Part shown: positions 35,762 to 44,074 of the stretch, piece by piece
How positions within the stretch are numbered: the stretch's first letter is position 1
Layout: each line of letters opens with the position of its first letter
From: Candidatus Nitrohelix vancouverensis
GTDB taxonomy: Bacteria > Nitrospinota > Nitrospinia > Nitrospinales > VA-1
Direction: 5' to 3'
Assembly (NCBI GenBank): GCA_015698305.1
Contig: CP048620.1
Location: forward strand, 1,638,557 to 1,702,556
DNA length: 64,000 nt
Made by a program: the position numbers and the translations under genes
The notes under the pieces: generated by a model
What the model saw: the letters and a program-made list of their open reading frames with translations, nothing else
Told to the model about the DNA's origin: nothing
Databases searched by the model: none

Positions 35762-36373
35762 TTTGAGTTTAAATTGAGAGGAGGGATTTGTGATTCCTGT
35801 GGAAAGTAACAAGCTGGGATGAACTTTTTAACGAATCCGTATCGGTTTTATAGACAATCTGGCCTTGCTCAGGTGGATAAAGTTAAATAATACAATAAGA
35901 CGTGTTTGGCGGTGAGTGGTTTTAAGATACTGATTGGCTTTCAGGATTTTCAATGATCCTTTATTAAAATATTATATCAAAATGGATGATTTTAGGTGTT
36001 TTTTCTGTATTCCTGATGGTATTGACACAACATAATTCGCTGAAATCATATTCGTTGAGGATCAGAAGCTGAACAGGTGGCGTTGTTTTGGTTGCAAACA
36101 GTCAATGTTAAAAAAACAAAATCTTTTGTGTTTTTTTAATAATAAAAAGGAATATTTAAGGGTTTCGTGCCGATAAGTAAAAGAGGCTTGGATTACCGGA
36201 ACCTGAGGATTTAAATAGGTTAAGTTCCTGAAATGATTTTTTATAAGGCCTGTTTATAACGGTTTAATGTATAATGCCTTCGTGCAGTAAATATTTATAT
36301 ATTCCCATGCAGAAACTAAAATAACTGGAATTATAGCTCCATAAGGTGGAGTGCGGATTTTGAGGATAACTTA
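35762..36373. other. AT-rich divergent promoter region
   Basis: About 610 bases between divergent operons, visibly AT-rich. It includes TTGACA at 36022-36027 (see separate entry) and a perfect TATAAT at 36270-36275 with no good -35 seventeen bases upstream. A GAGG at 36362-36365 serves as ribosome-binding site of the plus-strand gene at 36374. No gene seen; no RNA recognised. Confidence 0.5.
36022..36052 (+). promoter_or_regulatory. Candidate sigma-70 promoter
   Basis: TTGACA at 36022-36027, then 19 bases, then CATATT (36047-36052, four of six consensus). The spacing is longer than ideal. It would direct transcription into the B12 radical SAM operon, about 320 bases upstream of the first start codon. 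Confidence 0.3.
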
Positions 36374-37990
36374 ATGAAAATAGATGTTTTATTAATAAGA
36401 ACCCGCTCGGATTACCTGGAGTTTGCTGAAGGTTTTGTGGAGCCGCCTCAAGGTCTGTTGGCTGTCGCCGCGCCTCTGATAGAAAAAGGTCTTCACGTTA
36501 AAATTATCGATCAGAGAGTGGAGCGAAACTGGAAGGAACAGATTGAGTCCATATTAAAAGAAAAACCCATTTGTGTGGGTATGGGTAGCATGAGTGGACC
36601 GCAACTCTACCATACAATGGAGATGGCAAAGTGGGTTAAGCAGGTAGCTCCCGATCAGGTCGTTGTATTAGGCGGACCGCATGTGACGATGTCGCCGATG
36701 CAAATGATCGATTCGCCATCCATAGATATTGTCGTTCCCTTTGAAGGCGAAGTCACCTTTTTGGAGTTGGTGGAAACGCTGGCAAATAAAGGGGATTTGA
36801 ATCAAGTCAAGGGCCTGTATTTTAAAAATTCTGAAGGCGAGGTCATCAAGACGGCGATCCGCGAAGGATTGAATGTCAATGAGCTTCCTACCCAACCCTA
36901 TGATTTAATTGATATCAAACATTACACTTCGAATGTTGCGGGCGAGCCGTCAATGGGTTTTTTCCCCGATAGGGGTTGTCCTCATATTTGCGCTTTTTGT
37001 AATGTGAATGAATACTTTACGACGACGAAGACGCGTATCATGTCGGCGGAAAATATTGTCAAAAATATGCGCTCCATCGCCGCTCTGGGCGTCAAAATCA
37101 TCGCGATGGGCGATAGTAATTTTCTCGGTAGCGTCAGGAGAATAAGGCAGTTGGCTGAAATTCTGGCAAACGAGGATATCGGGCTGAAAATTAAATGCTC
37201 CGGGCGGGTCGATGATATCAACCGACTGGATGATGAGTTGCTTTTGAAATTAAGAAAAGTAGGTTTCTATGCTTTTCAGGTGGGGATAGAATCCGGCTCA
37301 GACCGAATGCTTGAGTTCATGGATAAAAAAATCATGGTCAAGGACATTGTTTCGGCGAATCAGAAGATGAAACGAGCCGATATCATTCCCTTGATGTCTT
37401 TCATGGGTGGAATGCCCGGTGAGGGAGTGGAAGACGGTCAGAAGACTATGGAATTGATGATGCAGTTGACTGATGACAATCCAAACATCAGGATGACCAA
37501 TTTGCAACTCTATCGTTTGCTCCCGGGGAACACCAAATTCTGGCAGATTGCCGAACAAGAATATGGCGTCAAGTATCCGGAAAATTATGAGGCCTGGTAT
37601 AACATTTGGTGTTTGGGGCACCCCTGGTTGTCTGAGAAAGACAAAAAACAGTTCGAGATGTGGGACCTGATGTCTTACTTCATTGATCACAAAAGCGTGG
37701 TTGAATATTACAACCGTTGGTGGACGCGCTTATTGGTTCCGGTTTATTCCAAAGTGGTTCGCTGGCGTATTAGAAATAAATTTTACAAATTCATGCCTGA
37801 ACTTGCAGTGGTGAAATGGCGACGGGGCGATAAGATCTATTATGATTTTTACCCGGACACGAAGGAATCCGATAGGAAAGTCACGCCAGAAGAACTGCTC
37901 AACGACAAGAAATGGCAACGAACTCGCGGTAATTCGTATATTAAGAATGACTATGTCAAAGGAGCTTACGCCAACGACGCTATTTCTTAA
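36374..37990 (+). CDS. B12-binding radical SAM protein 1
   Basis: 538 residues. N-terminal cobalamin-binding-like Rossmann domain (VLLIRTRSDYLEF, GLLAVAAPLIEKGLHVKIID, VVVLGGPHVTM); the radical SAM cluster site is C202-PHI-C206-AF-C209 in DRGCPHICAFCN, followed by the TIM-barrel segments VGIESGSDRMLEF and FMGGMPGEG. The C-terminal domain is about 190 residues. The canonical DxHxxG B12 motif is not obvious, as in many members of the class. Class B members typically methylate unactivated carbons or rearrange rings. It is the first of three consecutive such enzymes, preceded by a good GAGG Shine-Dalgarno. Substrate unknown; C-methylation of a sugar or lipid is inferred. Confidence 0.88.
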   Translation: MKIDVLLIRTRSDYLEFAEGFVEPPQGLLAVAAPLIEKGLHVKIIDQRVERNWKEQIESILKEKPICVGMGSMSGPQLYHTMEMAKWVKQVAPDQVVVLGGPHVTMSPMQMIDSPSIDIVVPFEGEVTFLELVETLANKGDLNQVKGLYFKNSEGEVIKTAIREGLNVNELPTQPYDLIDIKHYTSNVAGEPSMGFFPDRGCPHICAFCNVNEYFTTTKTRIMSAENIVKNMRSIAALGVKIIAMGDSNFLGSVRRIRQLAEILANEDIGLKIKCSGRVDDINRLDDELLLKLRKVGFYAFQVGIESGSDRMLEFMDKKIMVKDIVSANQKMKRADIIPLMSFMGGMPGEGVEDGQKTMELMMQLTDDNPNIRMTNLQLYRLLPGNTKFWQIAEQEYGVKYPENYEAWYNIWCLGHPWLSEKDKKQFEMWDLMSYFIDHKSVVEYYNRWWTRLLVPVYSKVVRWRIRNKFYKFMPELAVVKWRRGDKIYYDFYPDTKESDRKVTPEELLNDKKWQRTRGNSYIKNDYVKGAYANDAIS

Positions 37991-38063
37991 AGCTTGGCGT
38001 TTGCATGACTCCCGAAATAAAGTAGCGGTATAAAAACCCTGCGTAGAAAGGTTAGATCATCAC

Positions 38064-39593
38064 TTGAATCCTCTCAATATGGTTGATCCAATTAAAAAAA
38101 ATATCAAGGTTGCGTTGGTTCATCCATCGACGCACGATTCCGTCCAATCGTTATTTACATTTCATAAAAACGAAGGCGTGGGGCACAAGCCTCCGCTTGC
38201 CGTGCTGATTCTGGCGACCCACCTCAAGGCCAAGGGTTTTGACAACGTTCATTGTTTTGATGCGCAGTTAGATAACCTCAGCGTTGAAGAATCCGTCGCC
38301 CAGTTGGTGGCCCTGAAGCCCGATGTGATCGGCCTCACGGTATGGACCGATTTCTGGTACCCGGCATGGAAAACAGCAAAACAACTGCGCGAGAAACTAC
38401 CTGACTGCAAAATCATTCTGGGCGGCCCTCATTGTTCTGTGTACCCGCGAGAGACTCTGGAATATTCCGACGCTGATTTTGTTGTCCGCGGCGACGGCGA
38501 GGAGGTCTTGCAGGGCGTTCTGGAGCAGTTGGCAAATAACGAGATGGTGAAAGAGGTTCCCGGACTGTTCCGCAAGATCGAAGGCCGGGTTCTGGCGCCT
38601 GAGGTGGATCTGGCGATGGTCCCGGATATCACTGATATCCCGCACCCGGACCGCTTGCTCTTGCCTTATAAGAGATACAATTCGGTGCTGAATCCGAGCG
38701 CTTACGAAACAACGATGATAACGTCGCGTGGTTGCCCTCATAAATGCAATTTCTGCAAAATGGATGTGCAGAAGGTTTATTGCAGGACCGCAGAGCAGGT
38801 GGTTGAAGAGTTCAGGGCGATTGCTGAGCTGGGGATCACCGATGTTCAGGTTTATGACGACACTTTCACCTGGTCGAAAAAACGGGTTCTGGAGATATGC
38901 GACGGACTCATTGCCAACAACATCAAGATAAACTGGGCCATCCGAGATCGCGTCAAGCGCGCCGATCCGGATATTTACAAGCGGATGAAAGAAGCCGGTT
39001 GCTACCGAATTCACTTTGGCGTGGAAACGGGTTCAAAGCGAATTCTCGATGCGACGGGCAAAGCCACTACTCTGGAAGAGGCGGAGCACGCGATTCAACT
39101 GGCGAAAGACGCCGGCTTCGACACGATGGCATACTATATGTTTGGTTTTCCGGACGAGACTATGGAAGACGCGCAAAAGACCATCGCATTTGCCGGCAAG
39201 CTGGACACGAACTACGCAGTTTTTGCAGTGACTATCCCGTACCCGGGAACGGCGCTGTATGATTTGGGGCTGGAGCGTGGAATATTGCCCTTTGATTTTT
39301 GGGTCGAGTACACCAAGAACCCAACGCCATGCTATCGCATCCCGCATCTACTTGAGCAACATATGAATCGGGAAGCGTTGATCAAGTTAAAGAACTACGC
39401 TTTGAGATCTTATTATTTCACTCCAAAACGATTGTTGCAGGAAGCGCGCAAGCTATCGTCCTGGACCGAATTGAAACGCAAGAGCGGCATGGCCTTTAAT
39501 ATTTTGAGCGACTCAATCAAGCCGCGTTTTCAGAAAAGTCACCCTGAAACAACCGATAAAAATTATTACATGTACACCAATAGCAATTCATGA
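38064..39593 (+). CDS. B12-binding radical SAM protein 2
   Basis: 509 residues from a TTG at 38064, which has a GAAAGG-like sequence upstream; the ATG at 38079 (residue 6) is the alternative. N-terminal B12 domain with VALVHPST, PPLAVLILATHLKAKGFD, GGPHCSVYPRE; cluster site C224-PHK-C228-NF-C231 in SRGCPHKCNFCK; VGVETGSKRIL-type segment and the FGFPDETMEDAQKT barrel segment; and a C-terminal domain. These are the features of class B methylases or related rearrangement enzymes. It shares general architecture with the neighbours at 36374 and 39619, but sequence similarity is only at family level, so the three probably perform different reactions. Confidence 0.88.
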   Translation: MNPLNMVDPIKKNIKVALVHPSTHDSVQSLFTFHKNEGVGHKPPLAVLILATHLKAKGFDNVHCFDAQLDNLSVEESVAQLVALKPDVIGLTVWTDFWYPAWKTAKQLREKLPDCKIILGGPHCSVYPRETLEYSDADFVVRGDGEEVLQGVLEQLANNEMVKEVPGLFRKIEGRVLAPEVDLAMVPDITDIPHPDRLLLPYKRYNSVLNPSAYETTMITSRGCPHKCNFCKMDVQKVYCRTAEQVVEEFRAIAELGITDVQVYDDTFTWSKKRVLEICDGLIANNIKINWAIRDRVKRADPDIYKRMKEAGCYRIHFGVETGSKRILDATGKATTLEEAEHAIQLAKDAGFDTMAYYMFGFPDETMEDAQKTIAFAGKLDTNYAVFAVTIPYPGTALYDLGLERGILPFDFWVEYTKNPTPCYRIPHLLEQHMNREALIKLKNYALRSYYFTPKRLLQEARKLSSWTELKRKSGMAFNILSDSIKPRFQKSHPETTDKNYYMYTNSNS

Positions 39594-39618
39594 ATTGTTT
39601 TAATGGATTCGACTTATC

Positions 39619-41124
39619 ATGCTGACTGAAACAGAAAATATTAGCGAAGTAGAGACGGCCAGACCGACGCGTCGCGGTTCTGTTCTTGTGCTGTTGCCTG
39701 GGGATGGAATCAACAAAAAGAACGTGATCCGCGATTTGCTCTATGGCTGCTGGTGCAATGGGCGAAGGATCGGCGGAATGCAGATGCCGCCAGTCAACCA
39801 CCTCTACGTCTCCACAATGTTGAAAAACAGCGGGCATGAGGTGACATTTCTGGACGCCCAGATCGATTACCCAGCCTACGAAAAACTCGAACAGAATAAT
39901 TTTTCGGGTTTGGATTTTTTGATGATGCTGTCTTCCTCAAATTCCTATAAAGAGGATTTGAATGTGGCGCGTTTCATCAAATCTAAGAATCCTTCGATCA
40001 AGGTATTATTCTGGGGATCGCATCCGACCTTTGCCCCTGAATCCTGCCTCGAAGAAGACGCCATCGATTATGTCGTGATTCGCGAACCAGAAATGACGAT
40101 TCGCGATCTGGTCAACGGGGTCATCGAAGGCACAGACCTCAGCGGAATCAAAGGCTGTGGCTACAAGAAAGATGGGAAGGTTTGCATCAACCCCTTCGAA
40201 GGGTTCTTCGACATGAACCAGCTTCCGATACCGGACTGGACCTTGCTTCCCAAGGGCGTGGACTATTTCAATCCCGTCGTCAAGCGCATGCCCTATGCGA
40301 CCATGCAGACTTCGAGAGGATGCCCGGCCAAATGCATCTACTGCACATCGCCCTTCTTTTACGGCAACGACATCCGCGTTAAATCAGCTGAAAACGTGAT
40401 GAAGGAGATCCGTTACCTTGTCGGCCTGGGTTATAAGGAAATTTTTTTCCGCGACGAGACCTTCACCGCCTACAAGAAAAGGAACATGGAAATCTGTCAG
40501 GCCATTCTCGATGAAGGCATCGACGTGACCTGGATCGCCAATGGCAGAGTGGACATGATCGATCGCGAAAGCGCGGTCATGATGAAAAGAGCCGGGTGCC
40601 ATATGCTTAAATTCGGCGTTGAGACTGGCGACGATCAGATGTTGCTCAACCTGAAAAAAGGCGCGACGGTCGCGCAAGCCAAAGAAGCCTTCAAGATTTG
40701 TCATGAAGTCGGTCTGGACACGCACGCCCATATGGTGTTTGGCGGACCGGGCGAATCGAAAGAGACGATAAAAAATACCCTCCAATTCATTTTGGAAATT
40801 GATCCAACCACGGCAAGTTTTGGTATCTTGACCCCCTATCCGGGAACCGAGCATTTTGAAATGGTCAAAAAAGAATTTCCCGAATATTCAGGGACCGAAG
40901 CGGATATGGCCAAACTGCACACCACTCCCTATTACGCTCAAGTGCTGACCGAATTGCACGGAGACGATCTGCAGAAAACGATCGGCAAAGCCTACCGAAC
41001 CTTTTATTTTCGACCTTCTTATATCTGGAAGTGGCTGAGAAAAATTGAGAGCGTGGATGAACTGCTACGGTTGATGGTGGCGGGAAGCAATATTTTTCAG
41101 TTTGGCCTGACGAATAATAAATGA
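39619..41124 (+). CDS. B12-binding radical SAM protein 3
   Basis: 501 residues. After a short polar N terminus comes VLVLLPGDGINKKNVIRDLL with a distinctive CWCNG segment, MPPVNHLYVSTMLKNSGHEVTFLD (B12 domain), and the cluster site C235-PAK-C239-IY-C242 in TSRGCPAKCIYC. FGVETGDDQMLLN and MVFGGPGESKETI are radical SAM barrel landmarks. The C-terminal domain is of the B12-radical SAM type. It starts 25 bp after the preceding gene and converges with the methyltransferase gene, 8 bp away. Likely C-methylation or a comparable carbon-skeleton step in glycan modification (inference). Confidence 0.88.
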   Translation: MLTETENISEVETARPTRRGSVLVLLPGDGINKKNVIRDLLYGCWCNGRRIGGMQMPPVNHLYVSTMLKNSGHEVTFLDAQIDYPAYEKLEQNNFSGLDFLMMLSSSNSYKEDLNVARFIKSKNPSIKVLFWGSHPTFAPESCLEEDAIDYVVIREPEMTIRDLVNGVIEGTDLSGIKGCGYKKDGKVCINPFEGFFDMNQLPIPDWTLLPKGVDYFNPVVKRMPYATMQTSRGCPAKCIYCTSPFFYGNDIRVKSAENVMKEIRYLVGLGYKEIFFRDETFTAYKKRNMEICQAILDEGIDVTWIANGRVDMIDRESAVMMKRAGCHMLKFGVETGDDQMLLNLKKGATVAQAKEAFKICHEVGLDTHAHMVFGGPGESKETIKNTLQFILEIDPTTASFGILTPYPGTEHFEMVKKEFPEYSGTEADMAKLHTTPYYAQVLTELHGDDLQKTIGKAYRTFYFRPSYIWKWLRKIESVDELLRLMVAGSNIFQFGLTNNK

Positions 41125-41132
41125 GCGGCTCT

Positions 41133-41945
41133 TCAAAGCGGTTTTTTGGCGACGATGTACCAGAAGTATCCAAAAGGGTTGAAGGGCAATCTGTCGAATA
41201 GCTGGTTGACCTTGTCCGCCCCTGGAATCCCCGCTCCTTTGGCTTCGATTTGGACCGATTCAAAATTGCTGAACATGTGTTTGATCTCTGCCCGAGTGTA
41301 GGACTTCAGGATTGGAACGCCAATCCCTTCAAGGATCATCGTCCCCAGCGCATGGTCGCTCCCGAAACTTCTCACCCGTTTTAAGACAAAGCCCTTTTGA
41401 AAGACGATGGCATCAACCACCCTGACCAAAGCTCTGAGCGCATAGGCGCCTAATACTTTGGGTGAAAATAATCTGTAAAGTGCGATGAAAACCGTCCCGC
41501 CAGGTTCGAGAACCCGATAGACTTCGTCAATCGCTGCTTGAGTCCCCGGGGTATGGTGAAGGACGCCGATGGAAGTCACGCAATCAAACGAGTCGTCCGC
41601 GAATCGTAAATCCTCAGCATTGCCAACAGATAAATCGGGCCGAACCTGAAGCGAATCTCCCGCTTCTTCGATGCTGACCAAAGCGCTCTCAACGCTTTGC
41701 GGTGAATAATCGATGCCGGTGTATCGACCGCCTGGTTGCATTTTTCGGCAAATACTAATCGCATCGGTTCCCTGTCCGCAACCCACTTCTAGAATATTTT
41801 TGAATTTTGAAATCGCTTCAAAATAGTCAACCATCCAGGTTTCTTTTTGGTATTTGAATTCCAGTCGCTGTGAAAGGCTGGGTTGACCGTCGCAAGGGTT
41901 GGCGTCCCAAAATTCGCGAGTGGACTCAAGATCAGGATTGTGCAT
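41133..41945 (-). CDS. Class I SAM-dependent methyltransferase
   Basis: 270 residues. Motif I ILEVGCGQGTDAI; acidic residue in TGIDYSPQS; NAEDLRFADDSFDCVTSIGVLHHTPGTQ, the Methyltransf_11 pattern; and then RVLEPGGTVFIALYRLFSP. The order and the C-terminal TRAEIKHMFSNFESVQIEAKGAG segment are closely matched by the methyltransferase half of the fusion protein at the right end of the window (YTKPRLKQMFSDFETIDI). These could act on related positions of the same glycan. Convergent to the B12 radical SAM operon; promoter in the region to its right. Confidence 0.85.
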   Translation of the reverse strand: MHNPDLESTREFWDANPCDGQPSLSQRLEFKYQKETWMVDYFEAISKFKNILEVGCGQGTDAISICRKMQPGGRYTGIDYSPQSVESALVSIEEAGDSLQVRPDLSVGNAEDLRFADDSFDCVTSIGVLHHTPGTQAAIDEVYRVLEPGGTVFIALYRLFSPKVLGAYALRALVRVVDAIVFQKGFVLKRVRSFGSDHALGTMILEGIGVPILKSYTRAEIKHMFSNFESVQIEAKGAGIPGADKVNQLFDRLPFNPFGYFWYIVAKKPL

Positions 41946-42377
41946 ATCAGATTCGATGACCGATTGGATTGATTGAGTTTGTCAACCGTCAGAAGTTACG
42001 ATGAATTGCAGGGAGAAGATAACAGGAATGAGTTATATTATTCTCCAGACTTCAATTGATTTTTAAAGTAAGCCAAAATGAGGAATATCACAACTCCTTT
42101 TTGACTGGGTATAACGGGGAAATGATTTTGTGAAAGCCCTTTTAAATTCGCGAAATTCGCCTGGATAATTTTGTTTCGGAAATTCTTTGATCGCTTCAAT
42201 GCCTTCAAATTAATAATTTCCAATGCCCTGTTTTTTATTTTAAAATGAGGTCGCTTTAGGGCCTCTTAGCTGGCGCTATTACATTCAGCCCTTATATTTC
42301 CCCTTCTATGGACCCCCTGTCTCTACTGGGGTTAATTCGCTGTCACAATACAAACTTTAGATTCCTGCTTTTAAAAT
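41946..42377. other. Divergent intergenic region
   Basis: About 430 bases, AT-rich, between the methyltransferase and the second carbamoyltransferase. A 61-codon minus frame (42038-42223) begins with TTG and has no recognisable family, so I do not call it. A CCCC...GGGG inverted repeat with an 11-base centre (about 42311-42331) upstream of the plus-strand gene is too short to interpret. Probably promoters in both directions. Confidence 0.4.
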
Positions 42378-44057
42378 ATGAATATTCTTGGATTTATTTG
42401 TTTTGGCGAGCATGATTCTGCGGCCTGCCTTGTAAGAGATGGAGAGATCATCGCCGCTACTGAAGAGGAGCGATACACGCGCATTAAATACGATTCTTCT
42501 TTTCCCGTACATTCTATAGAATTTTGTTTAAGAAAGGGCGGCCTGAAAATCAGCGATATAGACCTTGTTTGTTATAGCTGGCTGAAAAGTGATTACCAGT
42601 TGCACAAGAAACTGATTCATATGTTGAAGTATTTTCCTCAGAGTTTGAAACTATTGAAATACCGGGATGCTGTGAGCCGAAAAAATGATGCTGAAAACGT
42701 ATTCCGCGACACGTTCGGGTATGCGGGTCGGTTTCAGCATATGAATCATCATCTTTGCCATGCGGCCAATGTCTTTTATCTTTCGCCCTTTGAGCAAGGT
42801 TCCATACTTTCTCTGGATGGAATGGGGGATTGGGCGAGTTGCTGGATGGGGACGGGGGAGAAGAATCAGATCACTCCTTCTAAAGAAGTTTTTTGGCCCC
42901 ATTCGCTTGGGAATTACTATTCAGCGCTGACGCAGTATCTTGGATTTAAAATGCATTCAGATGAATACAAGGTGATGGGATTGTCCGCGTATGGAAAGGA
43001 TGCTTACAAAAAAGAGTTTGAAGACGTATTGAAAATTCGTCCGGGTGGCGGCTATAAACTCAACCTTTCTTATTTTAATTTCCATGTCGGCGGTAAACAA
43101 AAATTTTCTGATAAATTTGCGGATACATTTGGAGCGCCTGCCACTCCGGGTGAGAAGCTTTCGGATCGTCACGCAGACATTGCCTGCTCTGCGCAGAAGA
43201 GATTGGAAGAGGTGGTTCTCAATACGGCTGATCATCTGTATGAGAATGGCGGGTCTGAAAACCTGATGATCACAGGGGGCGTCGGCTTGAATTGTGTCGC
43301 CAACGGTCGTCTGCTCCGCGAGGGAAAATTTAAGAATATTTTTGTAGGCCCCTCATGTCATGACAGCGGAACCGCAGTCGGGGCGGCATTGTTAGGGTAT
43401 TTCAGTTCAGGCAATAAGGCGCGCGGTAAGATTGATGCATCGGGATACTGGGGGGAATCGTTCGACGATCAACGCGTCGAGACAGCCTTGAATGCTAAAG
43501 GATTGAAGCCGACGCGTGTGGATGACATTGCGCGCACTTGCGCTGAACTTTTGAAAGATGGGAAGATTATCGCCTGGTTTCAGGGAAGATCGGAGTTTGG
43601 TCCAAGAGCTTTGGGAAACAGAAGTTTTCTTGCCAACCCGACGATCAAGGAAATGAAAGAAATCATAAACGTTAAAATAAAAAAACGTGAAGAGTTCAGG
43701 CCGTTTGCCCCCAGCATTTTAAGAGAACACATGGAAGCATATTTTGGCGAGGACTACGCCTCGCCCTACATGACGCTAGTTTTTAATATTAAAGATGAGA
43801 AAAGGGAAGAACTCCCTGCGGTCGTTCACGTCGACGGCACATGCCGGGTACAGTCTGTTTCGAAGGAAGACAACGCAAGATATTATGAGTTGATCGAACA
43901 TTTTTACAAATTAACAGGCACCCCGGTCATTCTGAATACATCCTTCAATATTCAGGAACCCATCGTTAATACCCCTGAAGAAGCTGTCGCGTGCTTCCTG
44001 AAAACCGACGTGGATTATTTGGCGATACACGATTATCTGGTAGCCCGGAATAAATAA
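42378..44057 (+). CDS. Carbamoyltransferase (NodU/CmcH-like), second copy
   Basis: 559 residues. MNILGFICFGEHDSAACL, EEERYTRIKY, and the metal-site segment MNHHLCHAANVF (H124, H125, H128) mark the Kae1-like domain; WFQGRSEFGPRALGNRSFL, EFRPFAPSIL and TSFNIQEPIV mark the C-terminal part. It is shorter than the other copy (611) and lacks the SxtJ and DUF5989 partners; it is monocistronic between divergent and convergent neighbours. FGEHDS replaces the usual FYHDS. Probably carbamoylates a hydroxyl of a sugar, perhaps a different position from the first enzyme. Confidence 0.92.
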   Translation: MNILGFICFGEHDSAACLVRDGEIIAATEEERYTRIKYDSSFPVHSIEFCLRKGGLKISDIDLVCYSWLKSDYQLHKKLIHMLKYFPQSLKLLKYRDAVSRKNDAENVFRDTFGYAGRFQHMNHHLCHAANVFYLSPFEQGSILSLDGMGDWASCWMGTGEKNQITPSKEVFWPHSLGNYYSALTQYLGFKMHSDEYKVMGLSAYGKDAYKKEFEDVLKIRPGGGYKLNLSYFNFHVGGKQKFSDKFADTFGAPATPGEKLSDRHADIACSAQKRLEEVVLNTADHLYENGGSENLMITGGVGLNCVANGRLLREGKFKNIFVGPSCHDSGTAVGAALLGYFSSGNKARGKIDASGYWGESFDDQRVETALNAKGLKPTRVDDIARTCAELLKDGKIIAWFQGRSEFGPRALGNRSFLANPTIKEMKEIINVKIKKREEFRPFAPSILREHMEAYFGEDYASPYMTLVFNIKDEKREELPAVVHVDGTCRVQSVSKEDNARYYELIEHFYKLTGTPVILNTSFNIQEPIVNTPEEAVACFLKTDVDYLAIHDYLVARNK

Positions 44058-44074
44058 CACCCACCCACGGTCAC

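Noticed and set aside
42038-42223. 61-codon minus frame in the second divergent intergenic region
   Set aside because: TTG start, no Shine-Dalgarno and no recognisable relative; it is not a DUF5989-type protein.
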